Below are positions 25,622 to 34,965 of a stretch of DNA of 64,000 bases, in pieces. The position numbers and the translations under genes were made by a program. The stretch is taken from assembly GCF_002891295.1 (NCBI RefSeq), contig NZ_LGUI01000003.1, forward strand, positions 806,001 through 870,000, read 5' to 3'. Origin of the DNA: Streptomyces eurocidicus. GTDB taxonomy: Bacteria > Actinomycetota > Actinomycetes > Streptomycetales > Streptomycetaceae. How positions within the stretch are numbered: the stretch's first letter is position 1; each line of letters opens with the position of its first letter. The notes beneath the pieces are model-generated. The model was given only the letters and a program-made list of their open reading frames with translations. It searched no databases and was not told the origin of the DNA.

Positions 25622-25661
25622 CAGGGGTCCTGCTCTTCCGGGTGGAAGAGCAGGACCCCTG
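25622..25661 (-). terminator. Perfect 18-bp hairpin after the acyl-CoA dehydrogenase gene
   Basis: Arms 25622-25639 and 25644-25661 are exact reverse complements with a GGGT loop. It lies downstream of the acyl-CoA dehydrogenase stop and upstream of the aminopeptidase start, both on the minus strand. Confidence 0.88.
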
Positions 25662-25678
25662 CCTGGTGCGGTGCTTTT

Positions 25679-25745
25679 GGAACACCGGGGGAACGCCGGT
25701 GGAACGCCGACGGAAACGCCGACTGGAACGCCGGCTAGAACACCG
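25679..25745. repeat. Tandem GGAACGCCG-type repeat overlapping the acyl-CoA dehydrogenase stop
   Basis: Copies start at about 25679, 25690, 25701, 25712, 25725 and 25738 with a period of 11-13 bases. The last copy lies within the final codons of the gene (stop at 25735-25737). This suggests slippage that copied the gene end into the 3' region. Confidence 0.65.
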
Positions 25746-27564
25746 ACTCGTCAAGCTCCATCAGGGAGTTGTCGACGGCCTCGGCGAGACCGCGCTCGAC
25801 GGAGACGGCCGGCAGGATGTTCGCGGCGAAGAACTTCGCGGCGGCGATCTTGCCCTCGTAGAAGGACTTGTCCTTGGCGGAGGTGCCGGCGGCGAGCTTC
25901 TCGGCGGCGACGGCCGCGCCGCGCAGCAGCAGGTAGCCGACGACGACGTCGCCGGAGACCATCAGCAGGCGGGTGGTGTTCAGGCCGACCTTGTAGATGT
26001 TCTTGACGTCCTCGCCGGTGGCGGTGAGGTCCGCGATCATCTTGCCGACGATCGCCTCCAGGTCCACGGCGGCCTTGGCGAGCGAGCCGCGCGCGGCGGC
26101 CAGGTCCTCGCCGCCGGCCTCGGACGCGAGGAACTTCTTGATCTCCTCGGCCAGGGTGTTCAGGGACGCGCCCTGGTCGCGGACGATCTTCCGGAAGAAG
26201 AAGTCCTGGCCCTGGATCGCGGTCGTGCCCTCGTAGAGGGTGTCGATCTTCGCGTCACGGATGTACTGCTCGATCGGGTACTCCTGGAGGTACCCGGAGC
26301 CGCCGAAGGTCTGCAGCGACTGGGCGAGCTGCGCGTAGGAGGTCTCGGAGCCGTAGCCCTTGACGATCGGCAGCAGCAGGTCGTTGAGGCCGTGCAGCGC
26401 CTTGGTGTCCTCGCCCGCGTGCTCCTTGACCAGGATGTCGTCCTGGACGGCGGCGGTGTGCAGGACGAGGGCGCGCATGCCTTCCGCGTACGCCTTCTGC
26501 GTCATCAGCGAGCGGCGGACGTCGGGGTGGTGGGTGATGGTGACCTTGGGCGCGGTCTTGTCCATGAAGTTCGCCAGGTCCGGGCCCTGCACGCGCTCCT
26601 TGGCGTACTCCAGCGCGTTGAGGTAGCCGGTGGAGAGGGTGGCGATGGCCTTCGTGCCGACCATCATCCGCGCGAACTCGATGATCATGAACATCTGGCG
26701 GATGCCGTCGTGCTTCTCGCCGATGAGCCAGCCCTTGGCGGGGTGCTTGTCGCCGAAGGTCATCTCGCAGGTGTTGGACGCCTTGAGGCCCATCTTGTGC
26801 TCGACGTTGGTGGCGTAGGCGCCGTTGCGGTCGCCCAGCTCGCCGGTCTCGAAGTCGAACTCGAACTTCGGGACGAGGAAGAGCGACAGGCCCTTGGTGC
26901 CCGGGCCGTGGCCCTCGGGGCGGGCGAGGACGTAGTGGAGGATGTTCTCCGCCATGTCGTGCTCACCGGAGGTGATGAAGCGCTTCACGCCCTCGATGTG
27001 CCAGGAGCCGTCCTCCTGCTTGACGGCCTTGGCGCGGCCGGCGCCGACGTCCGAACCGGCGTCCGGCTCGGTCAGGACCATGGTGGAGCCCCACTGCTTC
27101 TCCACCGCGATCTTGGCGATGTGCTTCTGCTGCTCGGTGCCCTCGGCGTGGAGCACACCCGCGAACGCCGGACCGGAGGAGTACATCCAGACGGCCGGGT
27201 TGGCGCCCAGGATCGTCTCGGCGAAGCCCCAGAGGAGGGAGCGCGGGGCGGTCGTGCCGCCGATCTCCTCCGGGATGCCGAGGCGCCACCACTCGGCGTC
27301 CATGTACGCCTGGTAGCTCTTCTTGAAGGTGTCCGGGATCGGGGCGGTGTTGGTCTCCGGGTCGAAGACCGGCGGGTTGCGGTCGGTGTCCGCGTAGGAC
27401 TCCGCGAGCTCGTTCTCCGAGAGGCGGGTGATCTCCGACAGGATGTCCTTGGCGGTGTCGACGTCCATCTCCGCGAACGGGCCGGAGCCGTACAGCTTGT
27501 CGCGGCCGAGCACCTCGAAGAGGTTGAACTCGATGTCGCGGAGATTCGACTTGTAGTGGCCCAT
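25735..27564 (-). CDS. Acyl-CoA dehydrogenase, long form with N- and C-terminal extensions
   Basis: A 609-residue flavoprotein of the larger ACAD group. An extra N-terminal helix ([22 protein letters not shown]) precedes the core. The core shows the FAD/substrate motif [31 protein letters not shown], the quinone-like segment [38 protein letters not shown] with the catalytic Glu in YEGTTA, and an added C-terminal helical domain. It introduces the alpha-beta double bond into acyl-CoA thioesters in fatty-acid oxidation, passing electrons to ETF. Chain-length preference cannot be read. ATG 27564 follows ACGGAG at usable spacing. A tandem repeat overlaps its stop. Confidence 0.94.
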   Translation of the reverse strand: MGHYKSNLRDIEFNLFEVLGRDKLYGSGPFAEMDVDTAKDILSEITRLSENELAESYADTDRNPPVFDPETNTAPIPDTFKKSYQAYMDAEWWRLGIPEEIGGTTAPRSLLWGFAETILGANPAVWMYSSGPAFAGVLHAEGTEQQKHIAKIAVEKQWGSTMVLTEPDAGSDVGAGRAKAVKQEDGSWHIEGVKRFITSGEHDMAENILHYVLARPEGHGPGTKGLSLFLVPKFEFDFETGELGDRNGAYATNVEHKMGLKASNTCEMTFGDKHPAKGWLIGEKHDGIRQMFMIIEFARMMVGTKAIATLSTGYLNALEYAKERVQGPDLANFMDKTAPKVTITHHPDVRRSLMTQKAYAEGMRALVLHTAAVQDDILVKEHAGEDTKALHGLNDLLLPIVKGYGSETSYAQLAQSLQTFGGSGYLQEYPIEQYIRDAKIDTLYEGTTAIQGQDFFFRKIVRDQGASLNTLAEEIKKFLASEAGGEDLAAARGSLAKAAVDLEAIVGKMIADLTATGEDVKNIYKVGLNTTRLLMVSGDVVVGYLLLRGAAVAAEKLAAGTSAKDKSFYEGKIAAAKFFAANILPAVSVERGLAEAVDNSLMELDESVF

Positions 27565-27680
27565 GACAACGGCTCCGTAAGGCTGGGAGGTAGACCTCAA
27601 AATACGTACCGGGCAGTAATTTCCATGATGCTACCCGCCGGTAATAAGACGCAACCCCTGATCGCCCAACTGTGACTGAG

Positions 27681-27693
27681 TACGCTTTGGCTC
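27681..27693 (+). promoter_or_regulatory. Putative leaderless promoter of the SseB-like gene
   Basis: TACGCT (27681-27686) precedes ATG 27694 by seven bases, and no purine-rich ribosome site is present. This fits a -10 element of a leaderless mRNA. Confidence 0.4.
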
Positions 27694-28146
27694 ATGTACG
27701 GCTACGACCAGAACGCGGGCGCTCAGGGTTACGCGCCGCCGCAGCAGCCCGGTGGCTACGGCGAGCAGCCGCTCTATCCGGAGCCGTCTCCGCCGTCGCT
27801 CGCCGACGCGGTACGGGCCTTCACGACGGGCTCGATGTCCGCCGAGGACTTCCAGGTGATCCTCTCGACCTCGAAGGTCTACTGCCCGCGCGGCGACAAC
27901 CCCGGCTTCCTCGCGCTGCACAACACCCAGCACCCGGTGATCCCGATGTTCACGTCGCTCAAGGAGCTGCGGCGGTACGCGGGCAAGGAGTCCAAGTACT
28001 TCGTCATCACCGGCGCCGAGGTCATCGACCTCCTGCCGACGGGCTACGGCTTCGTCCTGGACATGGAGGGCGACCACCGCATGGTCTTCGACGCCAAGGC
28101 CGTCGAGCAGATGGTCGACTTCGCCATGCGGCGGATGTACGGCTGA
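27694..28146 (+). CDS. SseB-domain protein
   Basis: A 150-residue protein. A Tyr/Gly/Gln/Pro-rich N-terminus (MYGYDQNAGAQGYAPPQQPGG...) of about 35 residues is followed by an SseB N-terminal-like domain (LADAVRAFTTGSMSAEDFQVILSTSKVYCPRG, PMFTSLKELRRYAGKESKYFVITGAEVIDLLPTGYGFVLDMEGDHRMVFDAKAVEQMVDFAM). SseB-like domains are common in actinobacteria and often linked to secretion or stress; no biochemical role is certain. It is divergent from the acyl-CoA dehydrogenase gene, with a short intergenic region holding both promoters. Confidence 0.85.
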   Translation: MYGYDQNAGAQGYAPPQQPGGYGEQPLYPEPSPPSLADAVRAFTTGSMSAEDFQVILSTSKVYCPRGDNPGFLALHNTQHPVIPMFTSLKELRRYAGKESKYFVITGAEVIDLLPTGYGFVLDMEGDHRMVFDAKAVEQMVDFAMRRMYG

Positions 28147-28175
28147 CGGCCCCCGCCGGGCGGGCGCGGCCGTCG

Positions 28176-29141
28176 TCAGCCGCGGGTGCCCGCCGCCCGG
28201 GCGTAGAGCCCGGCGATGTGCTCGCCGAAGTACGCGCTGTACGAGTTCCGCTCGTCGCCGCCCTCGTCGTGGCCGCCCAGCACGCCGGTGAGCGTGCCCA
28301 GGCCCGTCGCCGGGTCGACGTCCGTGAGGAACGGGCCGCCGCTCGTGCCGTTGGGCAGGCCCTGGCAGGGGAAGCGGAGCTGGGTCCGGCCGAAGCGCTC
28401 GGTGCTGTTCTGGCAGGCGAGCGGGCGCTCGTCGCCCACGGCGTAGCCGATCACCCGGGTGGGCCGGTCCGGCGCGGGTGAGAAGCGGATCCGCTCCGCG
28501 CCCGTGACCCGCTCCACGGGGGTGTCGTCGCCGACCCGGCGCACCCGCAGGAACGCCACGTCGTGGTCCGGGTTCCGGTTCTCCGCCCATTCCGGAGAGA
28601 TGTCCACGGAAGTGGGCACCCACACTCCGTAGGGCGCCTCGCCGTCCCGGTAGCCCGGTACGAAGGCCAGGTCCGTGCGGAAGCCGCCCTGGTGGACGCA
28701 GTGCGCGGCGGTGACCACCAGATCGCCCCGGGGGCTGTGCACGACGCTCGCGGTGCAGCCGTGGCCGGGCTCGCCCTGCCCGGTGTAGAACAGCGGGCCC
28801 ACGGCCGGGGACGGGTCGGCGGCGGCCGCCTCCAGCGGGTCCGAGGGCGGCAGCGGCTCGGTGCGCGCCGCGCGGTCCACGGTCGGCGCGGCCGCCCGGG
28901 CGGTGCCCTCGCGCACCACCGTCCGCATCGCCTCGGCGGCCTCCTCGCCCCGCTCCCGGGGTGCCTCGTAGTGGCCCTTGGGGGTGCCGTCCGCGACGGG
29001 CGTGTCCGTCGCCGCGCCCCGGTCGGCCGCCACGAAGGCGACGGCGGCCAGCGCCAGGAGCACCGCGACGAGGGCGGCGAGGGCTATCGGGCCCGCCGAG
29101 GGGCGGCTGCCGGCTGTCACGCGCATTGATCCAGTGTCCAT
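28176..29141 (-). CDS. Secreted/membrane-anchored trypsin-like serine protease
   Basis: A protease of about 321 residues in the chymotrypsin (S1) family. The N-terminal hydrophobic segment (IALAALVAVLLALAAVAFVA) is a signal-anchor or signal peptide. The catalytic His is in VVTAAHCV, Asp in NPDHDVAFLRV and Ser in LPNGTSGGPFL. A disulfide pair is likely between the Cys in HGCTASVV and that in AHCV. The protein is therefore exported and probably cleaves outside the cell; substrate specificity is unknown. ATG 29141 is chosen; an in-frame ATG at 29126 is possible and gives almost the same protein. Its stop lies only 29 bases from the SseB gene, and it is divergent from the pirin gene. Confidence 0.9.
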   Translation of the reverse strand: MDTGSMRVTAGSRPSAGPIALAALVAVLLALAAVAFVAADRGAATDTPVADGTPKGHYEAPRERGEEAAEAMRTVVREGTARAAAPTVDRAARTEPLPPSDPLEAAAADPSPAVGPLFYTGQGEPGHGCTASVVHSPRGDLVVTAAHCVHQGGFRTDLAFVPGYRDGEAPYGVWVPTSVDISPEWAENRNPDHDVAFLRVRRVGDDTPVERVTGAERIRFSPAPDRPTRVIGYAVGDERPLACQNSTERFGRTQLRFPCQGLPNGTSGGPFLTDVDPATGLGTLTGVLGGHDEGGDERNSYSAYFGEHIAGLYARAAGTRG

Positions 29142-29225
29142 GGTCGGCCGCGGGCCCGGCGCGGCGGGAAGGTCGCCGGGGGCGGGGCGGGGGAGCCGCG
29201 GGAATGCGGTGGGCCTTGCAGGTTG

Positions 29226-29272
29226 TTCACTCTTCAACTAACTTGAGCGTATAACGAACCCAGGAGGTTGTC
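29226..29272 (+). promoter_or_regulatory. Promoter and ribosome site of the pirin gene
   Basis: An AT-richer stretch with TTCAACTAACTTGAGCG, containing a TCAA/TTGA inverted pair, and TATAAC. AGGAGG lies six bases before ATG 29273. The inverted pair may be an operator for a MarR-like or redox regulator; this is inference. Confidence 0.5.
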
Positions 29273-30226
29273 ATGCCGGCCGTGACCGTCGAGAACCCGC
29301 TGACCCTGCCGCGCGTCACCGCTCCGGCGGACGGCAGGCAGCGCCCCGTGCTGCACGTGGGCACCGCCCCGTCGGGCTTCGAGGGCGAGGGATTCCCCGT
29401 CCGCAGGGCGTTCGCGGGGATCAACTACAAGTACCTCGACCCGTTCATCATGATGGATCAGATGGGTGAGGTGGAGTACGCCCCGGGCGAGCCCAAGGGC
29501 ACCCCGTGGCACCCGCACCGGGGCTTCGAGACCGTCACGTACATCATCGACGGGATCATGAACCACCGGGACTCGCACGGCGGTGGCGGCACCATCACCG
29601 ACGGCGACACCCAGTGGATGACCGCCGGCTCCGGCCTCCTGCACATCGAGGCCCCGCCGGAGGAGCTGGTCATGACCGGCGGCCTCTTCCACGGCCTCCA
29701 GCTGTGGGTGAACCTGCCCAAGCGGGACAAGATGATGGCCCCGCGCTACCAGGACATCGGCAGCGGCCAGGTCAGGCTGCTGACCTCCGGCGACGGCGGC
29801 GCGCTGCTGCGGCTGATCGCGGGTGACCTGGACGGGCACGAGGGCCCGGGGATCACCCACACGCCCATCACCATGCTGCACATCTCCCTGAACCCGGGTG
29901 CCGAGCTGACGCTCCCCTGGCGGCCGGAGTTCAACGCCCTGGCCTACGGGCTCGCCGGGCGCGGCTTCGCGGGCACCGAGAAGCGGCCCTTCCGGATGGG
30001 GCAGACGGTGGTCTTCGGCAACGGCGACTCGCTCACCCTCCGGGCCGACGGGACGCAGGAGTCGCGGAGCCCGAACTTCGAGGTCGTGCTCCTCGGCGGG
30101 CAGCCGATCCGGGAGCCGATGACGCACTACGGCCCGTTCGTGATGAACACCCAGGCCGAGCTCGCGCAGGCGTTCGAGGACTTCCAGGCCGGGCGGCTCG
30201 GGACGATCCCGGCGGACCCGGCCTGA
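29273..30226 (+). CDS. Pirin-family cupin protein
   Basis: A 317-residue bicupin. Metal-binding residues typical of pirin are present: the two His in TPWHPHRGFETVTYII, and His with Glu in GSGLLHIEAPPEELV. The C-terminal cupin runs from about residue 175 (TMLHISLNPGAELTLPWRPEFNALAYGLAGRG). Pirins bind iron and act as quercetinase-like or redox-sensing proteins; in Streptomyces a pirin modulates acyl-CoA dehydrogenase and beta-oxidation, and an acyl-CoA dehydrogenase gene is close by here. The coding sequence contains the phiC31 attB-like site. The ATG has an ideal AGGAGG site. The gene is intact, so no phiC31-type prophage is integrated here. Confidence 0.93.
   Translation: MPAVTVENPLTLPRVTAPADGRQRPVLHVGTAPSGFEGEGFPVRRAFAGINYKYLDPFIMMDQMGEVEYAPGEPKGTPWHPHRGFETVTYIIDGIMNHRDSHGGGGTITDGDTQWMTAGSGLLHIEAPPEELVMTGGLFHGLQLWVNLPKRDKMMAPRYQDIGSGQVRLLTSGDGGALLRLIAGDLDGHEGPGITHTPITMLHISLNPGAELTLPWRPEFNALAYGLAGRGFAGTEKRPFRMGQTVVFGNGDSLTLRADGTQESRSPNFEVVLLGGQPIREPMTHYGPFVMNTQAELAQAFEDFQAGRLGTIPADPA
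29479..29512 (+). other. phiC31 attB-like integration site inside the pirin gene
   Basis: The 34-base window matches the reverse complement of the minimal phiC31 attB (recalled from the literature) at 29 of 34 positions, including the central AA/TT crossover dinucleotide in GCCCAAGGGC. Position inside a pirin homologue is the known S. coelicolor location. It is an unoccupied site. Confidence 0.8.
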
Positions 30227-30263
30227 TCCACGGCGGTACGGCGCCCTCGGGCGCCGGGCGGAC

Positions 30264-32423
30264 CTAGCCGGTCCGTTCGGCGGCCGGGGGCGTCCCGTCG
30301 TCCAGGGGCACCTGCGGGCTGCCGTCCGATTCGTACAGCTCGAACCAGATGTTCTTGCCCTCGCCCCGTGGGTCCACCCCCCACGCCCCGGCCAGCAGCT
30401 CCATCAGCACCAGGCCCCGGCCCGACGAGGCCATCTCGCCCGGGTGCCGCCGGTGCGGCAGCTCGTCGCTCGCGTCGGCCACGTCGACGCGCACCCGGCG
30501 CTCGCCGGGCGCGCCGGATATCTCCGCGACCAGCAGCGCGTCGCCGTCCGTGTGCACCAGGACGTTGGTGACCATCTCGGAGACCATCAGGACCGCCGAG
30601 TCGGCCTGGTCCTCGTCCGGCCAGTCGTACATCAGATGGCGTATCTGCTGCCGGGCCTCGGCGATCCGCTCGGGCTCGGCCTGGGCGATGGTCAGGGCCG
30701 TGCGGCGGACCGGGCGGGCCGGGGCCTCCGGGGCGCCCACCGCCGCCTGCTCGGCCGCCTGGCGGCCGAGCAGCAGGAGGGCGATGTCGTCCTCGCGGCG
30801 GTCGACGAGCGGGCCGGTGGTGTAGTGCGAGGGCGGGCCGTGGACGGCCTGGACGAGGGCGTCGGCCAGCTTCTCCAGGTTTCCGGCGTCGACCTCCAGG
30901 GGGAAGCCCTCGACGACCTCCCGGAGCCGGGTCCAGCCGGTCTCCAGGTCGTGGCCGCCGGTCTCGATCAGGCCGTCCGTGCAGACCAGCATCGTCTCGC
31001 CGGGCTCCAGGACCAGCCGGGTGGTCGGGTAGTCCGTGTCCGGGTCGATGCCCAGGGGCAGGCCGCCGGCGGTCGCCCGGACCAGCAGGGTGCCGTCGCT
31101 CAGCCGGATCGCCGGGTCGGGGTGGCCCGCGCGGGCGATCACCAGGACCCCGCTGGACGGGCAGACCTCGATGTACAGACAGGTCGCGAAGCGCGGGTCC
31201 AGGTCCTCCGGCCCGGTGCCGTTGACGCCGTCCAGGAAGCGGGAGGCCCGGGAGAGGACCGCGTCCGGGTGGTGGCCCTCGGAGGCGTACGCGCGCAGGG
31301 CGATCCGCAGCTGGCCCATCAGCCCGGCCGCCCGTACGTCGTGGCCCTGCACGTCCCCGATGACCAGGGCGATCTTCCCGGAGGGCAGCGGGATCATGTC
31401 GTACCAGTCGCCGCCGACCTGGAGGCCGCCACCGGTCGGCACATAGCGCGCGGCCACCGACATCCCGCTGATGTCCGGCTGCACCGTGGGCATCATCGAG
31501 CGCTGGAGCCCCACGGAGAGCTCGCGCTCCGACTCATGCGCGCTCGCCCGGCTCAGCGCCTGGGCGAGCATCCGGGCGACGGTGGTCAGCACCGAGCGCT
31601 CGTCGGGCGTGAAGGCGACGGGCAGGCTGAAGCCCGCCATCCAGGCGCCGATGGTCTGTCCCGCGTTGATCAGCGGCAGGAAGGCCCAGGAGCGCCGGCC
31701 GAAGCGCTCGACCAGCGGCCACAGCAGGGGGAAGCGGCGCTCGTACTCCTCGGGCGAGGGGATGTAGACCGCGCGGCCGGTGCGGATGACCTCGGCGGCC
31801 GGGTAGGCGGTCTCCAGCGGCACGTCCAGGAAGGGCTCCATGTCGCCGGGGCCGTAGCCGTGGTGCCCGATGAGGATCACCCGGTTGGCCTCGGTGCCGA
31901 AGACGGCCAGCGCGGAGGGCTCGAAGCCCGGCATCGAGAGGCCGGCGGCGACCCGGAGCACCTCGGAGGTCGAGTGGGCCTCCGCGAGCGCCCGGCCCGC
32001 GTCCAGCAGAAACGCTTCTCTGTTCCGGCGCCAGTCACCCGTGACGGGGGTCCGGACGGCGGAGGTGCCCGGCTGTGCGGAGGGCACCTCCTCGACGGTG
32101 CCCACCAGCAGATAGCCGGCGCCGCCCCGGACCGGCCGGGAGCGGCTGCGCACGGTCCGCAGCACCCGGCCCTCGTCGTCGACGACCCGCAGCCGGGCCT
32201 CGGCCAGGGTGCCCTCGGTCACGGCCAGATTGATGATGCCCATGATCTCGACCCAGTCCACGGCGTGGAACCGGGCGCGGGCGGCCGACTCGGTCAGCTC
32301 CACGCGCTCCGCCGGAAGGCCCAGGAGCCGTGCGGCCTCGGCGTCGAAGACGGCGATGCGCGAGGCGTTGTCCCACTGCCACAGTCCCGTAGCTACGGCG
32401 GCAAGTACGTCCTCGGTGCGCAT
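30264..32423 (-). CDS. SpoIIE/PP2C-type phosphatase with PAS, GAF and anti-sigma ATPase domains
   Basis: A 719-residue cytosolic signalling protein with four parts in order. A PAS-like domain (about 1-115) is followed by a GAF domain (about 135-300). The PP2C/SpoIIE phosphatase core (about 310-540) has GGDWYDMIPLPSGKIALVIGDVQGHDVRAAGLMGQLR and LVCTDGLIE, with its metal Asps. A C-terminal HATPase_c_2 domain (about 580-700) has the N box SEMVTNVLVHT and G box SGRGLVLMELLAG. In known relatives the phosphatase acts on an anti-anti-sigma factor and the ATPase domain is the anti-sigma kinase, so both opposing activities sit in one chain. The ligand of PAS/GAF is unknown. It is divergent from aspS. 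Confidence 0.93.
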   Translation of the reverse strand: MRTEDVLAAVATGLWQWDNASRIAVFDAEAARLLGLPAERVELTESAARARFHAVDWVEIMGIINLAVTEGTLAEARLRVVDDEGRVLRTVRSRSRPVRGGAGYLLVGTVEEVPSAQPGTSAVRTPVTGDWRRNREAFLLDAGRALAEAHSTSEVLRVAAGLSMPGFEPSALAVFGTEANRVILIGHHGYGPGDMEPFLDVPLETAYPAAEVIRTGRAVYIPSPEEYERRFPLLWPLVERFGRRSWAFLPLINAGQTIGAWMAGFSLPVAFTPDERSVLTTVARMLAQALSRASAHESERELSVGLQRSMMPTVQPDISGMSVAARYVPTGGGLQVGGDWYDMIPLPSGKIALVIGDVQGHDVRAAGLMGQLRIALRAYASEGHHPDAVLSRASRFLDGVNGTGPEDLDPRFATCLYIEVCPSSGVLVIARAGHPDPAIRLSDGTLLVRATAGGLPLGIDPDTDYPTTRLVLEPGETMLVCTDGLIETGGHDLETGWTRLREVVEGFPLEVDAGNLEKLADALVQAVHGPPSHYTTGPLVDRREDDIALLLLGRQAAEQAAVGAPEAPARPVRRTALTIAQAEPERIAEARQQIRHLMYDWPDEDQADSAVLMVSEMVTNVLVHTDGDALLVAEISGAPGERRVRVDVADASDELPHRRHPGEMASSGRGLVLMELLAGAWGVDPRGEGKNIWFELYESDGSPQVPLDDGTPPAAERTG

Positions 32424-32599
32424 TGCCCCACTTTATGCGGGTATGCCGGGTAGATACCACCGATGCCGTCCGTGGCAGTAGGTAGGCTTGCACACGCGCC
32501 GCTGCGACGCTAACCCGGCGCGCCTCCAGCGCGAGACGCCTCGATCAGCGAGTTCGGCCCACGACCTCGAACACCCCTCGACCACGACTTGGATGAACG

Positions 32600-34375
32600 A
32601 TGCATCGGTACCGGTCCCACACCTGCGGCGAGCTCCGTGCGGCTGACGTCGACACCGACGTGCGACTGAGTGGCTGGCTGCACAATCGGCGCGACCTGGG
32701 CGGCATCCTCTTCATCGATCTCCGCGACCACCACGGCCTGGTCCAGCTGGTCGCCCGCCCCGGCACCCCCGCCAACGAGGCCCTGAGCCACCTCACCAAG
32801 GAGACCGTCGTCCGCGTGGACGGCAAGGTCATGAGCCGCGGCGCGGACAACGTCAACCCCGACCTCTCCACCGGTGAGATCGAGGTCGAGGTCACCGAGG
32901 TGGAGGTGCTGGGCACCGCCGAGCAGATCCCCTTCACCATCAACGCCGACGACGGCGTCAACGAGGAGCGGCGCCTGGAGTACCGCTTCCTCGACCTGCG
33001 CCGTGAGCGCATGCACCGCAACATCATGCTGCGCTCCGCCGTCATCGCGTCGATGCGGCAGAAGATGACGGCCCTGGGCTTCAACGAGATGGCCACCCCG
33101 ATCCTGTCCGCCACCTCCCCCGAGGGCGCGCGCGACTTCCTGGTGCCGTCCCGGCTGCACGCCGGCAAGTTCTACGCCCTGCCGCAGGCCCCGCAGCAGT
33201 TCAAGCAGCTGCTGATGATCGCGGGCTTCGACCGCTACTTCCAGATCGCGCCCTGCTTCCGCGACGAGGACGCCCGCGCGGACCGCTCGCCGGGCGAGTT
33301 CTACCAGCTCGACGTCGAGATGTCCTTCGTCGAGCAGGAGGACGTCTTCCAGGTCATCGAGAAGGTCATGACCGACCTCTTCGAGGAGTTCGGCAACGGC
33401 CGCCACGTCACCTCGCCGTTCCCGCGGATCCCGTTCCGCGAGGCCATGCTGAAGTACGGCTCCGACAAGCCGGACCTGCGCGCCAAGCTGGAGCTCGTCG
33501 ACGTCTCCGACGTCTTCGCCGGCTCGGAGTTCAAGGCGTTCGCGGGCAAGCACGTCCGCGCGCTGGCCGTCCCGGCCACCGGTGACCAGCCGCGCAAGTT
33601 CTTCGACGGCCTCGGCGACTACGCCGTCGAGCAGGGCGCGAAGGGCCTGGCCTGGGTCCGCGTGGGCGAGGAGCTGGCGCTGACCGGCCCGATCGCCAAG
33701 TTCCTCACCGAGGAGAACGTCAAGGCCCTCGCCGAGCGCCTCGGCCTGGAGCCCGGCCACGCGATCTTCTTCGGCGCGGGCGAGTTCGACGAGGTCTCCA
33801 AGATCATGGGCGCCGTGCGCGTCGAGGCCGCCAAGCGCGCCGGCCAGTTCGAGGAGAACGTCTTCCGCTTCTGCTGGATCGTCGACTTCCCGATGTTCGA
33901 GAAGAACGAGGACACCGGCCAGGTCGAGTTCTCGCACAACCCGTTCTCCATGCCGCAGGGCGGCCTGGAGGCGCTGAACACGATGGACCCGCTGGACATC
34001 CTCGCCTGGCAGTACGACATCGTCTGCAACGGCACCGAGCTGTCCTCCGGCGCCATCCGTAACCACGAGCCCGAGGTGATGTACCGCGCCTTCGAGATCG
34101 CCGGTTACAGCAACGAGGAGGTCGAGAAGGAGTTCGGCGGCATGCTGCGCGCCTTCAAGTTCGGCGCCCCGCCGCACGGCGGCATCGCCCCGGGCGTCGA
34201 CCGCATCGTGATGCTGCTGGCCGACGAGCCGAACATCCGCGAGACCATCGCCTTCCCGCTCAACGGCAACGCCCAGGACCTGCTGATGGGCGCCCCGAGC
34301 GAGGTCGACGAGGCCCGCCTGAAGGAGCTCCACCTGTCGCTGCGCAAGGCGCCGCAGGTCAAGCCCGTCCAGTAA
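32600..34375 (+). CDS. aspS: Aspartyl-tRNA synthetase
   Basis: A 591-residue class II aminoacyl-tRNA synthetase of the bacterial type. The N-terminal OB-fold anticodon domain reads [29 protein letters not shown]. Motif 2 is in [24 protein letters not shown]. The bacterial GAD insertion spans roughly 290-420, and motif 3 is in [17 protein letters not shown]. It charges tRNA-Asp in the cytosol and is essential. ATG 32600 starts the conserved [12 protein letters not shown]. Whether it is discriminating, or also charges tRNA-Asn, cannot be decided by eye. A 23-bp terminator follows. Confidence 0.97.
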   Translation: MHRYRSHTCGELRAADVDTDVRLSGWLHNRRDLGGILFIDLRDHHGLVQLVARPGTPANEALSHLTKETVVRVDGKVMSRGADNVNPDLSTGEIEVEVTEVEVLGTAEQIPFTINADDGVNEERRLEYRFLDLRRERMHRNIMLRSAVIASMRQKMTALGFNEMATPILSATSPEGARDFLVPSRLHAGKFYALPQAPQQFKQLLMIAGFDRYFQIAPCFRDEDARADRSPGEFYQLDVEMSFVEQEDVFQVIEKVMTDLFEEFGNGRHVTSPFPRIPFREAMLKYGSDKPDLRAKLELVDVSDVFAGSEFKAFAGKHVRALAVPATGDQPRKFFDGLGDYAVEQGAKGLAWVRVGEELALTGPIAKFLTEENVKALAERLGLEPGHAIFFGAGEFDEVSKIMGAVRVEAAKRAGQFEENVFRFCWIVDFPMFEKNEDTGQVEFSHNPFSMPQGGLEALNTMDPLDILAWQYDIVCNGTELSSGAIRNHEPEVMYRAFEIAGYSNEEVEKEFGGMLRAFKFGAPPHGGIAPGVDRIVMLLADEPNIRETIAFPLNGNAQDLLMGAPSEVDEARLKELHLSLRKAPQVKPVQ

Positions 34376-34396
34376 GGCCGGCGCGCCTCTGGCGCA

Positions 34397-34450
34397 CGTA
34401 CGCGCGAGGGCCCGGAACCGCCGATGTGGTTCCGGGCCCTCGCGCGTACG
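34397..34450. terminator. Perfect 23-bp hairpin after aspS
   Basis: Arms 34397-34419 and 34428-34450 are exact reverse complements around GCCGATGT. Its stem shares CGAGGGCCCGGAACC with the hairpin after metG. It serves aspS and, from the other side, the receiver-fragment gene. Confidence 0.88.
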
Positions 34451-34496
34451 CGGCCCTGCCCGCGGTCCCTCGCCGGTGCGGCGCCCTCCGCGGCCG

Positions 34497-34865
34497 TCAC
34501 ATCAGCGCCGTCACCAGCGGCAGCCGGGGGCAGCAGCCCGCCGCGGCGTGCACGGCGCGCGCCAGCCGCCCCTGGGTGAGCCGGCGGTTCCAGAGCACGG
34601 AACGCACCCCGTACTCCGCCACGGCCATCAGCTCCGTCTCGCCCAGCTCGTCCGCGACCAGCACCACCGGTGCCCCGCCGTCCCGGGCCCGCCGGCGCAG
34701 CTCGGCCGCGGCGGCGGTGTCGTCCACCCCCATCAGCACGACCTCGACGTCCCCCGGCCCGCGCACCACACGCAGCTCGGGCAGCTCCCGGAGCCTGCGT
34801 ACGAAGCGGGCCCGGCTGAGCTCGTCGGTGGCGTGGACGCTCACCGTGATGCGTTTTACGAACAC
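34497..34865 (-). CDS. Stand-alone receiver-like protein, probably a LuxR-type regulator lacking its DNA-binding part
   Basis: A 122-residue protein starting at GTG 34865, with GAGGAAG five bases upstream. The fold pattern is that of a pseudo-receiver: ITVSVHATDELSRARFVRRLRELPELRVV, then VEVVLMGVDD, APVVLVADELGETELMAVAEYGVRSVLWNRRLTQGRLARAVHAAAGCCPRLP. The acidic pocket is poor and no clear phospho-Asp is seen, as in atypical receivers. Streptomyces relatives normally continue into a LuxR helix-turn-helix. Here the frame stops after LVTALM and runs into the aspS terminator, so the C-terminal domain is missing. It may be a natural single-domain protein or a truncated remnant. Confidence 0.6.
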   Translation of the reverse strand: MFVKRITVSVHATDELSRARFVRRLRELPELRVVRGPGDVEVVLMGVDDTAAAAELRRRARDGGAPVVLVADELGETELMAVAEYGVRSVLWNRRLTQGRLARAVHAAAGCCPRLPLVTALM

Positions 34866-34965
34866 TGCGCTTCCTCGTCTTCCCCGTTTTCCCCCGTGAT
34901 TCGACGTGCTCCAGCCTGCCGGGACGGCTTCAACGAACGATTGCCGATCGATCAACGCGCATAAA

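Noticed and set aside
24394..27675. Very long open frame (over 1000 codons) opposite the aminopeptidase and acyl-CoA dehydrogenase genes
   Set aside because: It is the mirror of two well-conserved genes in GC-rich DNA; its translation has no domain and is Val/Arg/Gly-rich as expected of a shadow.
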